DNA of 64,000 bases. Origin: SVEL01 sp045125245 (GTDB lineage: Bacteria > Bacillota > Clostridia > Lachnospirales > Lachnospiraceae). This document shows, piece after piece, positions 1 to 8,186 of this stretch. The DNA lies in contig JBGVNF010000118.1 of NCBI GenBank assembly GCA_045125245.1, forward strand, positions 1 to 64,000, in the 5' to 3' direction. Under the pieces are notes generated by a model. That model saw only the letters and a list, made by a program, of their open reading frames with translations, was not told the DNA's origin and did not search any database. Each line of letters starts with the position of its first letter. Position 1 is the first letter of the stretch. The translations under genes and the position numbers were made by a program.

Positions 1-1
1 T

Positions 2-892
2 GAGTCTATGGAATTCCCAGAACCGGTTATCGAGCTTGCTATCGAGCCTAAGACAAAAGCCGGTCAGGGCAAGATGGGTGAAGCTTTAGCAAAACTTGCT
101 GAAGAAGATCCAACATTCCGTGCTCATACAAACACAGAAACAGGTCAGACAATTATTGCTGGTATGGGTGAACTTCATCTTGAAATTATCGTTGATAGAC
201 TTCTTCGTGAATTCAAGGTTGAAGCTAACGTAGGTGCTCCACAGGTTGCTTACAAAGAAACATTCACAAAGGCTGTTGAAGTTGATTCTAAATATGCAAA
301 ACAGTCAGGTGGTCGTGGTCAGTACGGTCACTGTAAGGTACACTTCGAGCCAATGGATGCAAACGGTGATCAGTTATTCAAGTTCGAGTCAACAGTTGTT
401 GGTGGTGCTATTCCTAAGGAATATATCCCAGCAGTTGGTGCAGGTATTGAAGAGGCTACACAGTCAGGTATCCTTGCTGGATTCCCAGTTGTAGGTGTAC
501 ACGCTACAGTATATGATGGATCATACCATGAAGTCGATTCATCAGAAATGGCATTCCATATCGCTGGTTCTATGGCATTTAAGGATGCTATGCAGAAGGC
601 TTCACCAGTTATCCTTGAGCCTATCATGAAGGTTGAGGTTACTATGCCAGAAGAGTACATGGGTAACGTTATTGGTGCCCTTAACTCTCGTCGTGGACGT
701 ATTGAGAGCATGGATGACATCGGTGGTGGTAAGATCGTTAAGGCTTACGTTCCACTTGCTGAAATGTTCGGTTACGCTACAGTACTTCGTTCAGATACAC
801 AGGGTCGTGGTAACTACTCTATGTTCTTCGATAAGTACGAGCAGGCTCCAAAGAACGTTCAGGATAAGGTTGTTGCAGCTAGAGCGAAGTAA
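2..892 (+). CDS. fusA: Elongation factor G, C-terminal part (5' end outside window)
   Basis: This is the last 296 codons of the ribosomal translocase EF-G, a GTPase that moves tRNA and mRNA after peptide transfer. The reading frame is open from base 2, so the gene starts upstream of the window. About 700 residues are expected, so roughly 40 percent is visible. Seen are the domain III start (GKMGEALAKLAEEDPTF), domain IV (GQYGHCKVHFEP) and domain V (EEYMGNVIGALNSRRGRI). The GTPase domain is not in the window. tuf follows 168 bp downstream behind its own promoter, which is the usual str-operon arrangement. Confidence 0.97.
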   Translation, partial: ESMEFPEPVIELAIEPKTKAGQGKMGEALAKLAEEDPTFRAHTNTETGQTIIAGMGELHLEIIVDRLLREFKVEANVGAPQVAYKETFTKAVEVDSKYAKQSGGRGQYGHCKVHFEPMDANGDQLFKFESTVVGGAIPKEYIPAVGAGIEEATQSGILAGFPVVGVHATVYDGSYHEVDSSEMAFHIAGSMAFKDAMQKASPVILEPIMKVEVTMPEEYMGNVIGALNSRRGRIESMDDIGGGKIVKAYVPLAEMFGYATVLRSDTQGRGNYSMFFDKYEQAPKNVQDKVVAARAK

Positions 893-913
893 TAAAAAAA
901 GTTTAATTTGTGC

Positions 914-942
914 TTGAAAATGTTAATATTTTGCAATATAAT
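914..942 (+). promoter_or_regulatory. SigA-type promoter for tuf
   Basis: TTGAAA at 914-919 and a perfect TATAAT at 937-942 are separated by 17 bp. The site lies between fusA and tuf, so tuf can be transcribed apart from fusA with a leader of about 110 nt. Confidence 0.75.
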
Positions 943-961
943 CATTTATAGCCGTTATTAG

Positions 962-995
962 AGCCTAGGGGTAGGAATACCCTACCTCTAAGGCT
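962..995 (+). promoter_or_regulatory. Stem-loop in tuf leader
   Basis: AGCCTAGGGGTAGG (962-975) pairs with CCTACCTCTAAGGCT (981-995), giving a long stable hairpin just after the predicted transcription start. No T-run follows it directly, so it looks more like an mRNA-stabilising or regulatory 5' structure than a terminator. Its role is inferred only. Confidence 0.5.
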
Positions 996-1060
996 AAACT
1001 TATATAAGAAATAGTTGAAAAAACTATGAAAAGAAAATTATTTATAGGAGGTCATTTAAA

Positions 1061-2254
1061 ATGGCAAAGGCTAAGTTTGAAAGAAACAAACCACATTGTA
1101 ACATTGGTACAATCGGTCACGTAGATCACGGTAAGACTACATTAACAGCAGCTATCACAAAGACTCTTCATGAGAGACTTGGTACAGGTGAGGCAGTTGC
1201 ATTCGAGAACATCGATAAGGCTCCAGAAGAGAGAGAAAGAGGTATCACAATCTCTACAGCTCACGTTGAGTACGAGTCAACAAAGAGACATTACGCACAC
1301 GTTGACTGTCCAGGACATGCTGACTACGTAAAGAACATGATCACAGGTGCTGCACAGATGGATGGTGCTATCCTCGTTGTTGCTGCTACTGATGGTGTTA
1401 TGGCTCAGACAAAGGAGCACATCCTCCTTTCTCGTCAGGTAGGTGTACCTTACATCGTAGTATTCATGAACAAGTGTGATATGGTTGATGATCCAGAGCT
1501 TCTTGAGTTAGTAGAAATGGATATCAGAGAGTTATTAAACGAGTACGAGTTCCCAGGCGATGATACACCAATCATCCAGGGTTCAGCTCTTAAGGCTCTT
1601 GAAGATCCTTCAAGCTCATGGGGTGATAAGATCCTTGAGTTATTTGATGCAGTAGATTCTTGGATTCCAGATCCAGAAAGAGATACAGATAAGCCATTCC
1701 TTATGCCAGTAGAAGACGTATTCACCATCACAGGTCGTGGTACAGTTGCTACAGGTAGAGTAGAAAGAGGAACACTTCACCTTAACGATGAAGTTGAAAT
1801 CCTTGGTATTCATGAAGACGTTCGTAAGACTGTAGTAACAGGTATCGAAATGTTCAGAAAGCTTCTTGATGAGGCTCAGGCTGGTGATAACATCGGTGCT
1901 CTTCTTCGTGGTGTTCAGAGAACAGATATCGAAAGAGGACAGGTTCTTGCTAAGCCAGGTTCTGTAACATGTCATACAAAGTTTACAGCTCAGGTTTACG
2001 TATTAACAAAGGATGAAGGTGGTCGTCATACACCATTCTTCAACAACTACCGTCCACAGTTCTACTTCAGAACAACAGACGTAACAGGTGTTTGTGAGTT
2101 ACCAGCTGGCACAGAAATGTGTATGCCTGGCGATAACGTAGAGATGACAATCGAGCTCATCCACCCAATCGCTATGGAGCAGGGTCTTGGTTTCGCTATC
2201 CGTGAAGGTGGTAGAACAGTAGGTTCTGGTAAGGTAGCTAAGGTTATCGATTAA
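1061..2254 (+). CDS. tuf: Elongation factor Tu
   Basis: EF-Tu carries aminoacyl-tRNA to the ribosomal A site as a GTP complex in the cytoplasm. The 397-residue protein has the family's full length. G1 is GHVDHGKT (residues 19-26), G3 is DCPGH (about 81-85) and the guanine-specificity motif is NKCD (about 136). The beta-barrel domains II and III follow, with FTITGRGTVATGRVERG marking the start of domain II. A strong ribosome binding site (AGGAGG) precedes the ATG by 8 nt. The codons are strongly biased, as expected of a very highly expressed gene. A hairpin terminator follows. Confidence 0.99.
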   Translation: MAKAKFERNKPHCNIGTIGHVDHGKTTLTAAITKTLHERLGTGEAVAFENIDKAPEERERGITISTAHVEYESTKRHYAHVDCPGHADYVKNMITGAAQMDGAILVVAATDGVMAQTKEHILLSRQVGVPYIVVFMNKCDMVDDPELLELVEMDIRELLNEYEFPGDDTPIIQGSALKALEDPSSSWGDKILELFDAVDSWIPDPERDTDKPFLMPVEDVFTITGRGTVATGRVERGTLHLNDEVEILGIHEDVRKTVVTGIEMFRKLLDEAQAGDNIGALLRGVQRTDIERGQVLAKPGSVTCHTKFTAQVYVLTKDEGGRHTPFFNNYRPQFYFRTTDVTGVCELPAGTEMCMPGDNVEMTIELIHPIAMEQGLGFAIREGGRTVGSGKVAKVID

Positions 2255-2282
2255 TCACGAAAACTTTTCTTAGAGCGTTCGT

Positions 2283-2344
2283 ATTAAGAAATAAAAAAGT
2301 GTGCATCATGCTTGCATGGATGCACACTTCTTTTATTTCTTAAA
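2283..2344 (+). terminator. Terminator after tuf
   Basis: AAGTGTGCATC (2297-2307) and GATGCACACTT (2319-2329) form an 11-bp stem. It is extended outward by AT-rich complementary arms (ATTAAGAAATAAAA with TTTTATTTCTTAAAT). The right arm ends in a T-rich tract. It could act in both directions. Confidence 0.8.
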
Positions 2345-2487
2345 TACGTACATTCGAAGAATGTACGTGTGCGGATTGAACGAAGTTCAAGACGCTTGAA
2401 TGCTAAAGCCCGATACCGAGACGAAGCGAAGCGTAGTCGAGCTTGGCTCGTTGCGTAATGAAACTAAATAGAAGGATATATAGTTAT
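2345..2487. repeat. Cluster of short palindromes downstream of tuf
   Basis: Several small inverted repeats lie here, including ACGTACATTC with GAATGTACGT (about 2345-2363) and TTGAAC with GTTCAA. A GC-richer stretch follows (2431-2455, with repeated GACGAAGC / AAGCGTAGTC motifs). No open reading frame or tRNA was found. The GC-rich part resembles in style the hairpin modules found inside the ribosomal cluster, but it is not an exact copy. Confidence 0.45.
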
Positions 2488-2527
2488 AAATGCCTACTTT
2501 ATCATTGTTGATAAAGTAGGCATTTTA
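2488..2527 (+). terminator. Perfect 15-bp hairpin terminator
   Basis: AATGCCTACTTTATC (2489-2503) pairs exactly with GATAAAGTAGGCATT (2510-2524) around a 6-nt loop and ends in TTTTA. It separates the tuf region from the next gene and is probably bidirectional. Confidence 0.7.
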
Positions 2528-2608
2528 TGTTAAAATCCACATAAAAATAACTTGAAAAATCTCAAAAGAAGAGAAGTAATTAGAAAAGGATAAAAGGGTG
2601 AGGTTAAT

Positions 2609-4102
2609 ATGAATGATAAAAGAGGCATAGTTACACTCAAGAGTATATTTGCGCTGTTGACTATTATTTTGGTACCGATTATTTCAACTATTATAATTGT
2701 AAGAATAGTAGAATGGTTTGTGCCGTACATAGTATTGACTAATAAAACAACACTATTCTGTATTTTGATACTTGGCTTGATATATTTAGCGTTAGGTGGT
2801 TTGATGTACAAGTGTAGAAAGAGTGAACAGGCGGAGCAGACGAGACTTTATAAAGTTATGCATGTTGTGATTTGTATGTTACCAGCGTATGTGGTGGGAT
2901 TATTTAGTGTAGGATTTGGACTTAACATTGTATTTAGAGCTATTTGGTCAAGGGAATATAATAATAATCCTGCTGAGAGTATGTATTATTATGGATTGAT
3001 TATTACCCTTGTTCTTTCAGCTGTTTTGTATCTATTATGCGAATTAATTGTAACAAAAAGTTGGAGTGAAGTAAAAAGAAGTATTAAATACTTGCCGATT
3101 CTAGTTGCGACTATATTATTCAGTGGGCTTGTTATTTTTTTAGGAATAAATGCTTCTATTAACAGAGAGGTTGATGCTGACAAGATAAAATATATTGAAT
3201 TTGCAGGATGGTGTGTTGAAGAATATGCTTGGTATGGTAAAGAATATGTTCAGTATGATAAAGCGGATAAAGTTAAGATAGTTGATGAACAGCTTTTTGA
3301 AGCAGTTGAAGAAGCGTATAGCAATCATATAGATAATTATCTTACAACTGGAAAAAATGAATTATATTATCGCTCGGCAGAATACGGTAGAATAAATTAT
3401 GGACATGTCGTTGGAATTAATCAAGGTGGGACGACATTTTATAGATTGATTTCTTTTGAACATGATATAAATGAATATATCGAAAGTTTATATGTGTTCA
3501 AGATAAATGAAAAAAATGGCAAATTTATACTTCCAGACTATGACGATGTTGCAGAAATAGGTTTGAGTGGATTATCTGGTGTTAGTTTTAATGAAAAAGA
3601 AATATATAATCTTTTAAAGGAGGATTTAAATACTACATTATATTCTGAGATAAGAGAAGTTAGTGATGAGGAGTTATTATGTTATGCAACCATATATTTT
3701 GAAGGTGAGATATATACTAGAGCTAGGATTCCGATTTCAGTAAAAACACCTAAAACATATAAATATATCATGAATGAAATTGCTAGCATCAATAATGAAA
3801 AACTTAGTTCATATATTGACGAGGTTAGTATGTCGGGAACACGTTTTATTATCTTCTCGTTTATATGCGTGGATGACGATAAAGTAATTGCATCAGGTGA
3901 AAATTATGCTTTTGAAGTTTCAGAATATGATAAATTTTGTGAGTTGTTGCAGCGCTTTAAGAATGAGCAGGGAGATATGTTTGTATATATGGAAATTGCC
4001 AATAATTCAGATACCTGTGAAGGCACATATGTTGTTTCTAAAAGTGTTCCAAAAGATTTAGGAGATGAAATGTGTGAAATTATGGGAGTTGATGGACAGT
4101 AA
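2609..4102 (+). CDS. Membrane protein of unknown function with large C-terminal domain
   Basis: I do not recognise this 497-residue protein. The N-terminal 180 residues hold about five hydrophobic membrane segments (roughly 10-32, 47-67, 83-108, 125-147 and 160-180). About 315 hydrophilic residues follow, with no motif I can name. That part is rich in Tyr, Glu and Asp and is probably outside the cytoplasm if the fifth segment leads outward. No signal peptidase site or lipobox is seen. The ATG follows GGGTGAGG at a suitable distance. A GNAT gene starts 26 bp downstream and may be co-transcribed. Low GC and A/T-ending codons contrast with the neighbouring tuf, as expected for a weakly expressed accessory gene. 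Confidence 0.75.
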   Translation: MNDKRGIVTLKSIFALLTIILVPIISTIIIVRIVEWFVPYIVLTNKTTLFCILILGLIYLALGGLMYKCRKSEQAEQTRLYKVMHVVICMLPAYVVGLFSVGFGLNIVFRAIWSREYNNNPAESMYYYGLIITLVLSAVLYLLCELIVTKSWSEVKRSIKYLPILVATILFSGLVIFLGINASINREVDADKIKYIEFAGWCVEEYAWYGKEYVQYDKADKVKIVDEQLFEAVEEAYSNHIDNYLTTGKNELYYRSAEYGRINYGHVVGINQGGTTFYRLISFEHDINEYIESLYVFKINEKNGKFILPDYDDVAEIGLSGLSGVSFNEKEIYNLLKEDLNTTLYSEIREVSDEELLCYATIYFEGEIYTRARIPISVKTPKTYKYIMNEIASINNEKLSSYIDEVSMSGTRFIIFSFICVDDDKVIASGENYAFEVSEYDKFCELLQRFKNEQGDMFVYMEIANNSDTCEGTYVVSKSVPKDLGDEMCEIMGVDGQ

Positions 4103-4128
4103 AGATGATATGTTGAAAGGATTTAATT

Positions 4129-4638
4129 ATGATTATTCGAAAAGCAGAAAAAAAAGAACTTGAAGAAATTCTAACCATTTACAAAGAAGCTAGAGAATAC
4201 ATGGCTCTTAATGGTAACAGGAATCAGTGGGGAGACAATTACCCGCCAAGAGAACTTATCGAAGAAGATATCGCGTCAGGAAAATGTTATATCGCAGTAG
4301 ATGAAAAAATATGCGGTGTATTTTACTTTGCCATAGAAGCTGACCCTGTGTATGCCATTATAAAAGAAGGGCAATGGCTGAATGACAATAAATATGCTGT
4401 GGTTCATAGAATTGCAGTTTCTAAAAATACTCATAATAAAGGTATAGCAGGTACTTGCATTGATTACGCAGTTGAAATGTGTAAAGCGCAAAAAATATAT
4501 GATTTAAGAATGGATACCCATAGAGATAACCAACCGATGCAACGTTTTCTTGAGAAAAAAGGTTTTGAAGGTTGCGGTATCGTTTTTGTAGAGGATGGTT
4601 CAGAACGTATAGCGTATCATAAGATAATAAATACTTAA
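4129..4638 (+). CDS. GNAT family N-acetyltransferase
   Basis: A 169-residue protein of the GNAT fold, which transfers an acetyl group from acetyl-CoA to an amine. The substrate is unknown. Beta4 (VHRIAVSKN, about 91-99) is followed by the acetyl-CoA loop NKGIAGTCIDYAVEMC, a weak form of the usual Q/RxxGxG/A motif. DLRMDTHRDNQPMQRFLEKKGFEGCG near the C-terminus is the typical beta5-alpha4 end. The gene starts 26 bp after the membrane protein gene and ends at a strong hairpin terminator. Specificity cannot be deduced. Confidence 0.85.
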   Translation: MIIRKAEKKELEEILTIYKEAREYMALNGNRNQWGDNYPPRELIEEDIASGKCYIAVDEKICGVFYFAIEADPVYAIIKEGQWLNDNKYAVVHRIAVSKNTHNKGIAGTCIDYAVEMCKAQKIYDLRMDTHRDNQPMQRFLEKKGFEGCGIVFVEDGSERIAYHKIINT

Positions 4639-4682
4639 AATGATTTTAAGTGAAAATAATGCTATTGTATTGAAATATAGTG

Positions 4683-4712
4683 AAAATGGCTAGTTATTAA
4701 CTAGCCATTTTT
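4683..4712. terminator. Terminator after the GNAT gene
   Basis: AAAATGGCTAGTTA and TAACTAGCCATTTTT are near-perfect complements and end in a T-run. Confidence 0.8.
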
Positions 4713-4744
4713 ATATGCTAATTTGACAAAACAATACAAAAAAG

Positions 4745-4773
4745 TTGTAATAAATATTAAATCGTGATATAAT
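4745..4773 (+). promoter_or_regulatory. SigA-type promoter for chemoreceptor gene
   Basis: TTGTAA at 4745-4750 and TATAAT at 4768-4773 are separated by exactly 17 bp. This predicts a 5' leader of about 140 nt before the chemoreceptor start codon. No sigma-28 motif was seen. Confidence 0.7.
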
Positions 4774-4829
4774 ATCAGAAAATAGCTCGTAAAAAATAAA
4801 ATTACATAAGCGTTAGAAAATTGAAAAGT

Positions 4830-4880
4830 CTTCATTGTTGAATATATGTGTTTGTAAAGCACTTATATTCAGTAATGAAG
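4830..4880 (+). promoter_or_regulatory. Long leader hairpin upstream of chemoreceptor
   Basis: CTTCATT (4830-4836) pairs with AATGAAG (4874-4880). Inside it GAATATA (4840-4846) pairs with TATATTC (4864-4870), and GTG with CAC closes the apical loop. There is no T-run, so it is not a simple terminator. It does not match the c-di-GMP (GEMM) riboswitch consensus as I know it. Confidence 0.5.
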
Positions 4881-4917
4881 TTTTGCTAATTTATAAGGCT
4901 GGAAGGAGAAGGTGCGA

Positions 4918-6639
4918 ATGAGTAAAGAAGGAAAAGTATCTAAGAAGGATTTAAAGATTGGGGATCGTATAGTAAGGGCGGTTATTCAGGTTGCGATGAT
5001 TATGTGTATTGGTTCGGTGGCATCGATAATTGCAATGTTTGTAATGTCAAGTCGCTATGAACATGGTATGGAAAATTACGGTTTTTCGCAGGGTGATATC
5101 GGTAAGGCGATGACAGTTCTTACAGATACACGAAGTGCAGTTCGAGGAGCTATTGGATATGAGACTGAAGCTGAGATAAAGCAGCTTGTAACACAGTATG
5201 ATGAGAAGAAGGCAGCTTTCTGGGATTATATGAAAGATGTAGAAGCATGTATGGTTACGCCAGAAGGTAAAGCTTCGTATAAGAAGATTAAGGATTCGGC
5301 AGATAAATATTTTGCAATTACAGATGATATTATAAAGAAAGGTGCAACTACAGACGAAACAGCATCTTTGGAAGCGCAACATAGAGCATTCACTGAGATG
5401 GCTCCGGCATATCAGACGGTATATGATGAAGTTCTTGGCCTTATGAATGTTAACGTTGAAAAAGGTGATGGCGTTAAGGAGACAATGGCTATATTAAAGT
5501 TTGTAATAACAGCAGCACTTGTTGCAATAGTTGTAGTAGCGGCCTTGGTAGCTGTTAAGATAGGAAGAAATATAGCAAAGGGAATCGTTAATCCACTTGC
5601 AGCACTTGGAGATAGAATGGAAACATTTGCTCATGGTGATTTAGATAGCCCATTCCCAACAAATGAACACAATGATGAAATTACAGATATTATTAAAGAC
5701 TGTGAAGAGATGGCAGAAAATCTTAATGAGATTATTTCTGATGCAGGATATCTTCTTGGTGAGATGGCAGATGGTAACTTTGCTATCGCTACAAGAATTG
5801 AAGAGAAGTATGAGGGAGATTTCCGTCAGTTGCTTATGTCTATGAGACAGCTTAACCGCCAGCTTGATAGCACATTGAAGATGATTAATGAAGCGGCTGA
5901 ACAGGTTACACAAGGTGCATCACAGTTAGCATACAGTGCGCAGGATCTTGCAGAAGGCGCAACAGATCAGGCAGGTGCAGTAGAAGAGCTTACAGCTACA
6001 GTTGAGAATGTAACAAGTATTTCTGAGGATAGTGCTGAGTCAGCTAAGCAGACAGCTATGCAGGCTAAGGAATCAGCTAATGTTGCTAATACAAGCAGAA
6101 CAGGTATGAACGAACTTATCCAGGCTATGGATAATATTACAGAGACATCAAGGGAAATTGAAAATATTATCGCTGCTATTGAAGATATTGCATCGCAGAC
6201 AAATCTTCTTTCACTTAACGCTTCTATTGAGGCGGCTAGAGCTGGAGAAGCTGGTAGAGGTTTTGCGGTAGTAGCAGATCAGATTGGTAAGCTTGCTAAT
6301 GATAGTGCCCAGTCAGCGATTTCAACTAAGGAACTTATCGTTAAGTCATTAGAAGAAATTGAAAAGGGTAACAAGATTGTACATGAGACAATGGAAACTA
6401 TTGGAAAGATATTAGAAAGTATGGAAGCATTTGCGGAGAATGCAAATGGTGCAGCAGAAGCATCAAGATCACAGGCAGATATGCTTGAACAGATTGAAGC
6501 TGGTATTGAGCAGATTTCTACAGTTGTTCAGAGTAACTCGGCAGCATCTGAAGAGACATCGGCTATTAGTGAAGAGTTATCAGCACAGGCTATTTCTCTT
6601 AAAGAGATGGTTTCGGCATTTAAGCTTCGCGAAGAATAA
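4918..6639 (+). CDS. Methyl-accepting chemotaxis protein
   Basis: A membrane receptor that passes ligand signals to CheA/CheW in the chemoreceptor array. It has an N-terminal membrane segment (about 20-48) and an extracytoplasmic helical domain of about 140 residues. A second segment (about 190-213) is followed by a HAMP region, with additional HAMP-like sequence to about residue 310. A long cytoplasmic coiled-coil signalling domain follows. The hairpin tip has the invariant core ASQTNLLSLNASIEAARAGE followed by AGRGFAVVA. The ATG at 4918 was chosen over an in-frame GTG at 4912 because AAGGAG lies 9 nt before it. No other chemotaxis gene is in the window. The ligand is unknown. Confidence 0.93.
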   Translation: MSKEGKVSKKDLKIGDRIVRAVIQVAMIMCIGSVASIIAMFVMSSRYEHGMENYGFSQGDIGKAMTVLTDTRSAVRGAIGYETEAEIKQLVTQYDEKKAAFWDYMKDVEACMVTPEGKASYKKIKDSADKYFAITDDIIKKGATTDETASLEAQHRAFTEMAPAYQTVYDEVLGLMNVNVEKGDGVKETMAILKFVITAALVAIVVVAALVAVKIGRNIAKGIVNPLAALGDRMETFAHGDLDSPFPTNEHNDEITDIIKDCEEMAENLNEIISDAGYLLGEMADGNFAIATRIEEKYEGDFRQLLMSMRQLNRQLDSTLKMINEAAEQVTQGASQLAYSAQDLAEGATDQAGAVEELTATVENVTSISEDSAESAKQTAMQAKESANVANTSRTGMNELIQAMDNITETSREIENIIAAIEDIASQTNLLSLNASIEAARAGEAGRGFAVVADQIGKLANDSAQSAISTKELIVKSLEEIEKGNKIVHETMETIGKILESMEAFAENANGAAEASRSQADMLEQIEAGIEQISTVVQSNSAASEETSAISEELSAQAISLKEMVSAFKLREE

Positions 6640-6670
6640 TTAAGAAATGAAACGTTAATGTAATAATATA

Positions 6671-6715
6671 AAACAGGTCATAACTTTTCGGATAAACGAA
6701 GGTTATGACCTGTTT
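6671..6715. terminator. Bidirectional terminator between convergent genes
   Basis: AAACAGGTCATAAC (6671-6684) pairs with GTTATGACCTGTTT (6702-6715). It lies between the plus-strand chemoreceptor gene and the minus-strand methyltransferase gene and can serve both. Confidence 0.75.
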
Positions 6716-6751
6716 CGTTATGAGTATAATTGATAACAAATATGTAAGTAT

Positions 6752-7612
6752 TTATTTGCTCCAACGACCTGATGCACCGCAAGGTAATACTAATCCAGTG
6801 TTCTTTACGGGAAGTCCAATTTCTTGCGACTCTACATGACCGCCAAAAGGTTTTACAATCTCTGTTGATATCATGTATGTAAGTACAGCGGGAGCAAGTC
6901 CTGTAGTATATGAGTTGATTAAGAAAAACAATGGATTGTCTGAAAGTAGGTTTGCACATAATTTTACAAAACTATGAATAGACTCTTCGATTTTCCATAT
7001 TTCTCCCTTTGGTCCTCTTCCGTATGAAGGAGGGTCCATGATGATGCCGTCATATTTATTTCCGCGTCTTATTTCACGTTCAACAAATTTTACACAGTCA
7101 TCCACAAGCCAACGAATTGGTGCATCGCCGAGTCCTGAGGATACGGCATTTTCTTTTGCCCAGCCTACCATACCTTTTGAAGCGTCTACATGTGTTACGC
7201 TTGCACCAGCAGCAGCTGCAGCTAAAGTAGCACCGCCTGTATAAGCGAAAAGGTTAAGAACTTTTATAGGTCGACCAGCATTTTTTATCTTTTCTGAGAA
7301 CCAATCCCAGTTAGTTGCCTGCTCCGGGAAAAGACCAGTGTGTTTAAAACTAAATGGTTTTAAGTTAAAAGTTAATGATTTGTAATTAATGCTCCACTGT
7401 TCTGGCAAGTCGAAGAATTCCCATTCACCACCACCTTTTGCACTACGGTGATAATGACCGTTTATATTCTTCCATTGATTTTTGATTTTTTCTGTATTCC
7501 ATATAACCTGAGGGTCTGGACGAACTAATCTATAGTCACCCCAACGTTCTAATTTTTCGCCTGATGAACAGTCGATAACCTCATAATCTTTCCATTGATC
7601 TGCAATCCACAT
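6752..7612 (-). CDS. Class I SAM-dependent methyltransferase, rRNA (Rlm) type
   Basis: A 286-residue protein related to the C-terminal methyltransferase domain of the RlmI/RlmK family, which methylates cytosine or guanine in 23S rRNA. The SAM-binding motif I is VLNLFAYTGGATLAAAAAG (about 118-136), motif II VTHVDASKG, and the catalytic-type motif IV MDPPSYGRGPKGEIW (about 194-208). The N-terminal 100 residues replace the PUA domain of true RlmI, so the RNA target is uncertain. The gene stands alone, convergent with the chemoreceptor gene. The AT-rich 7613-7914 region lies upstream. Confidence 0.85.
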   Translation of the reverse strand: MWIADQWKDYEVIDCSSGEKLERWGDYRLVRPDPQVIWNTEKIKNQWKNINGHYHRSAKGGGEWEFFDLPEQWSINYKSLTFNLKPFSFKHTGLFPEQATNWDWFSEKIKNAGRPIKVLNLFAYTGGATLAAAAAGASVTHVDASKGMVGWAKENAVSSGLGDAPIRWLVDDCVKFVEREIRRGNKYDGIIMDPPSYGRGPKGEIWKIEESIHSFVKLCANLLSDNPLFFLINSYTTGLAPAVLTYMISTEIVKPFGGHVESQEIGLPVKNTGLVLPCGASGRWSK

Positions 7613-7914
7613 AAATTTTTCTTCCTTATATAAATATTATTTTGTAGTTGTTGTTTAAATAGTAGTTAAATACACAATAATTATAACGGGTAGATATATA
7701 TGTGTCAATTGAGTTTCTACTATATTATAATGTGTTTGTTCTATATGATAATGTGTTTGTTCTATATTATAATATGTTTCTTATAAATGTTAATATTTGA
7801 TTTGAAAAGTCACTTATCAAAAAAATTATTAGCCTACATTATTATAGAAGAAATCCAAAAATAATATTATGAAAAAAACTTATAAAAAAATTTCAAAAAA
7901 ATGTAAAAAAGTAC
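7613..7914. other. AT-rich intergenic region between methyltransferase gene and S10 promoter
   Basis: About 300 bp of very AT-rich DNA separates divergent transcription units. It contains three tandem 21-bp repeats at 7714-7776 (listed separately). No ORF, tRNA or strong hairpin was seen. The methyltransferase promoter should lie in its left half, but no clear -35/-10 pair could be fixed. Confidence 0.6.
7714..7776. repeat. Three tandem 21-bp repeats
   Basis: Units at 7714-7734, 7735-7755 and 7756-7776 share the pattern TTTGTTCTATATTATAATGTG with a few changes per unit. Each unit contains a TATAAT-like hexamer. They lie between divergent genes, about 140-200 bp upstream of the S10 promoter. 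Confidence 0.7.
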
Positions 7915-7943
7915 TTGCAATATGGGAAAGAATAATGTAAACT
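7915..7943 (+). promoter_or_regulatory. Promoter of the S10 operon
   Basis: TTGCAA (7915-7920) and TAAACT (7938-7943) are 17 bp apart. The -35 lies in TACTTGCAA, which recurs upstream of rpmJ at 21292-21300. This is the only good promoter upstream of rpsJ and implies a 5' leader of about 235 nt. Confidence 0.6.
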
Positions 7944-7949
7944 AACAAA

Positions 7950-8186
7950 TGCTGTGACATTGATAGCGTAGAAACGAGAGGTTGCTGCTAGAAAATAGCA
8001 GGTTTTCCGTGGAGCGAATGTCAAGTTAGGAAACTGGCGACAAGTCACTGTACAAGAAAATCGTCCGTAATAATACGGAAACAACGTGTGAAACTTGTAA
8101 AGAAATTTACGACACACACGGAAGAGTGTACAGTCACCGCTTGTCGTACTTAAATCAAAAAGTGCGAAAAGGAGGCGACTTTTTTT
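7950..8186 (+). promoter_or_regulatory. Long structured leader of the S10 operon
   Basis: This untranslated stretch of about 235 nt has several complementary segments: GCTGCTAG/ATAGCAGG near 7985, CCGTAATAATACGG (about 8065-8078), GTGTGAAA against later CACAC tracts, and TGTACA repeats. It ends with AAAAAGT (8157-8163) and ACTTTTT (8178-8184), which enclose the rpsJ Shine-Dalgarno GGAGG (8171-8175). That final structure ends in a T-run directly before the ATG at 8187. Leader-mediated autoregulation of S10 operons by r-protein L4 is known in enterobacteria. Such control here is inference. Confidence 0.55.

Noticed and set aside
4774..4917. c-di-GMP (GEMM) riboswitch in the chemoreceptor leader
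   Set aside because: The conserved GEMM tetraloop-receptor and the core sequence pattern are not present.
7714..7776. Short CRISPR array
   Set aside because: The units are contiguous without spacers, only 21 bp long, and no cas genes are present.
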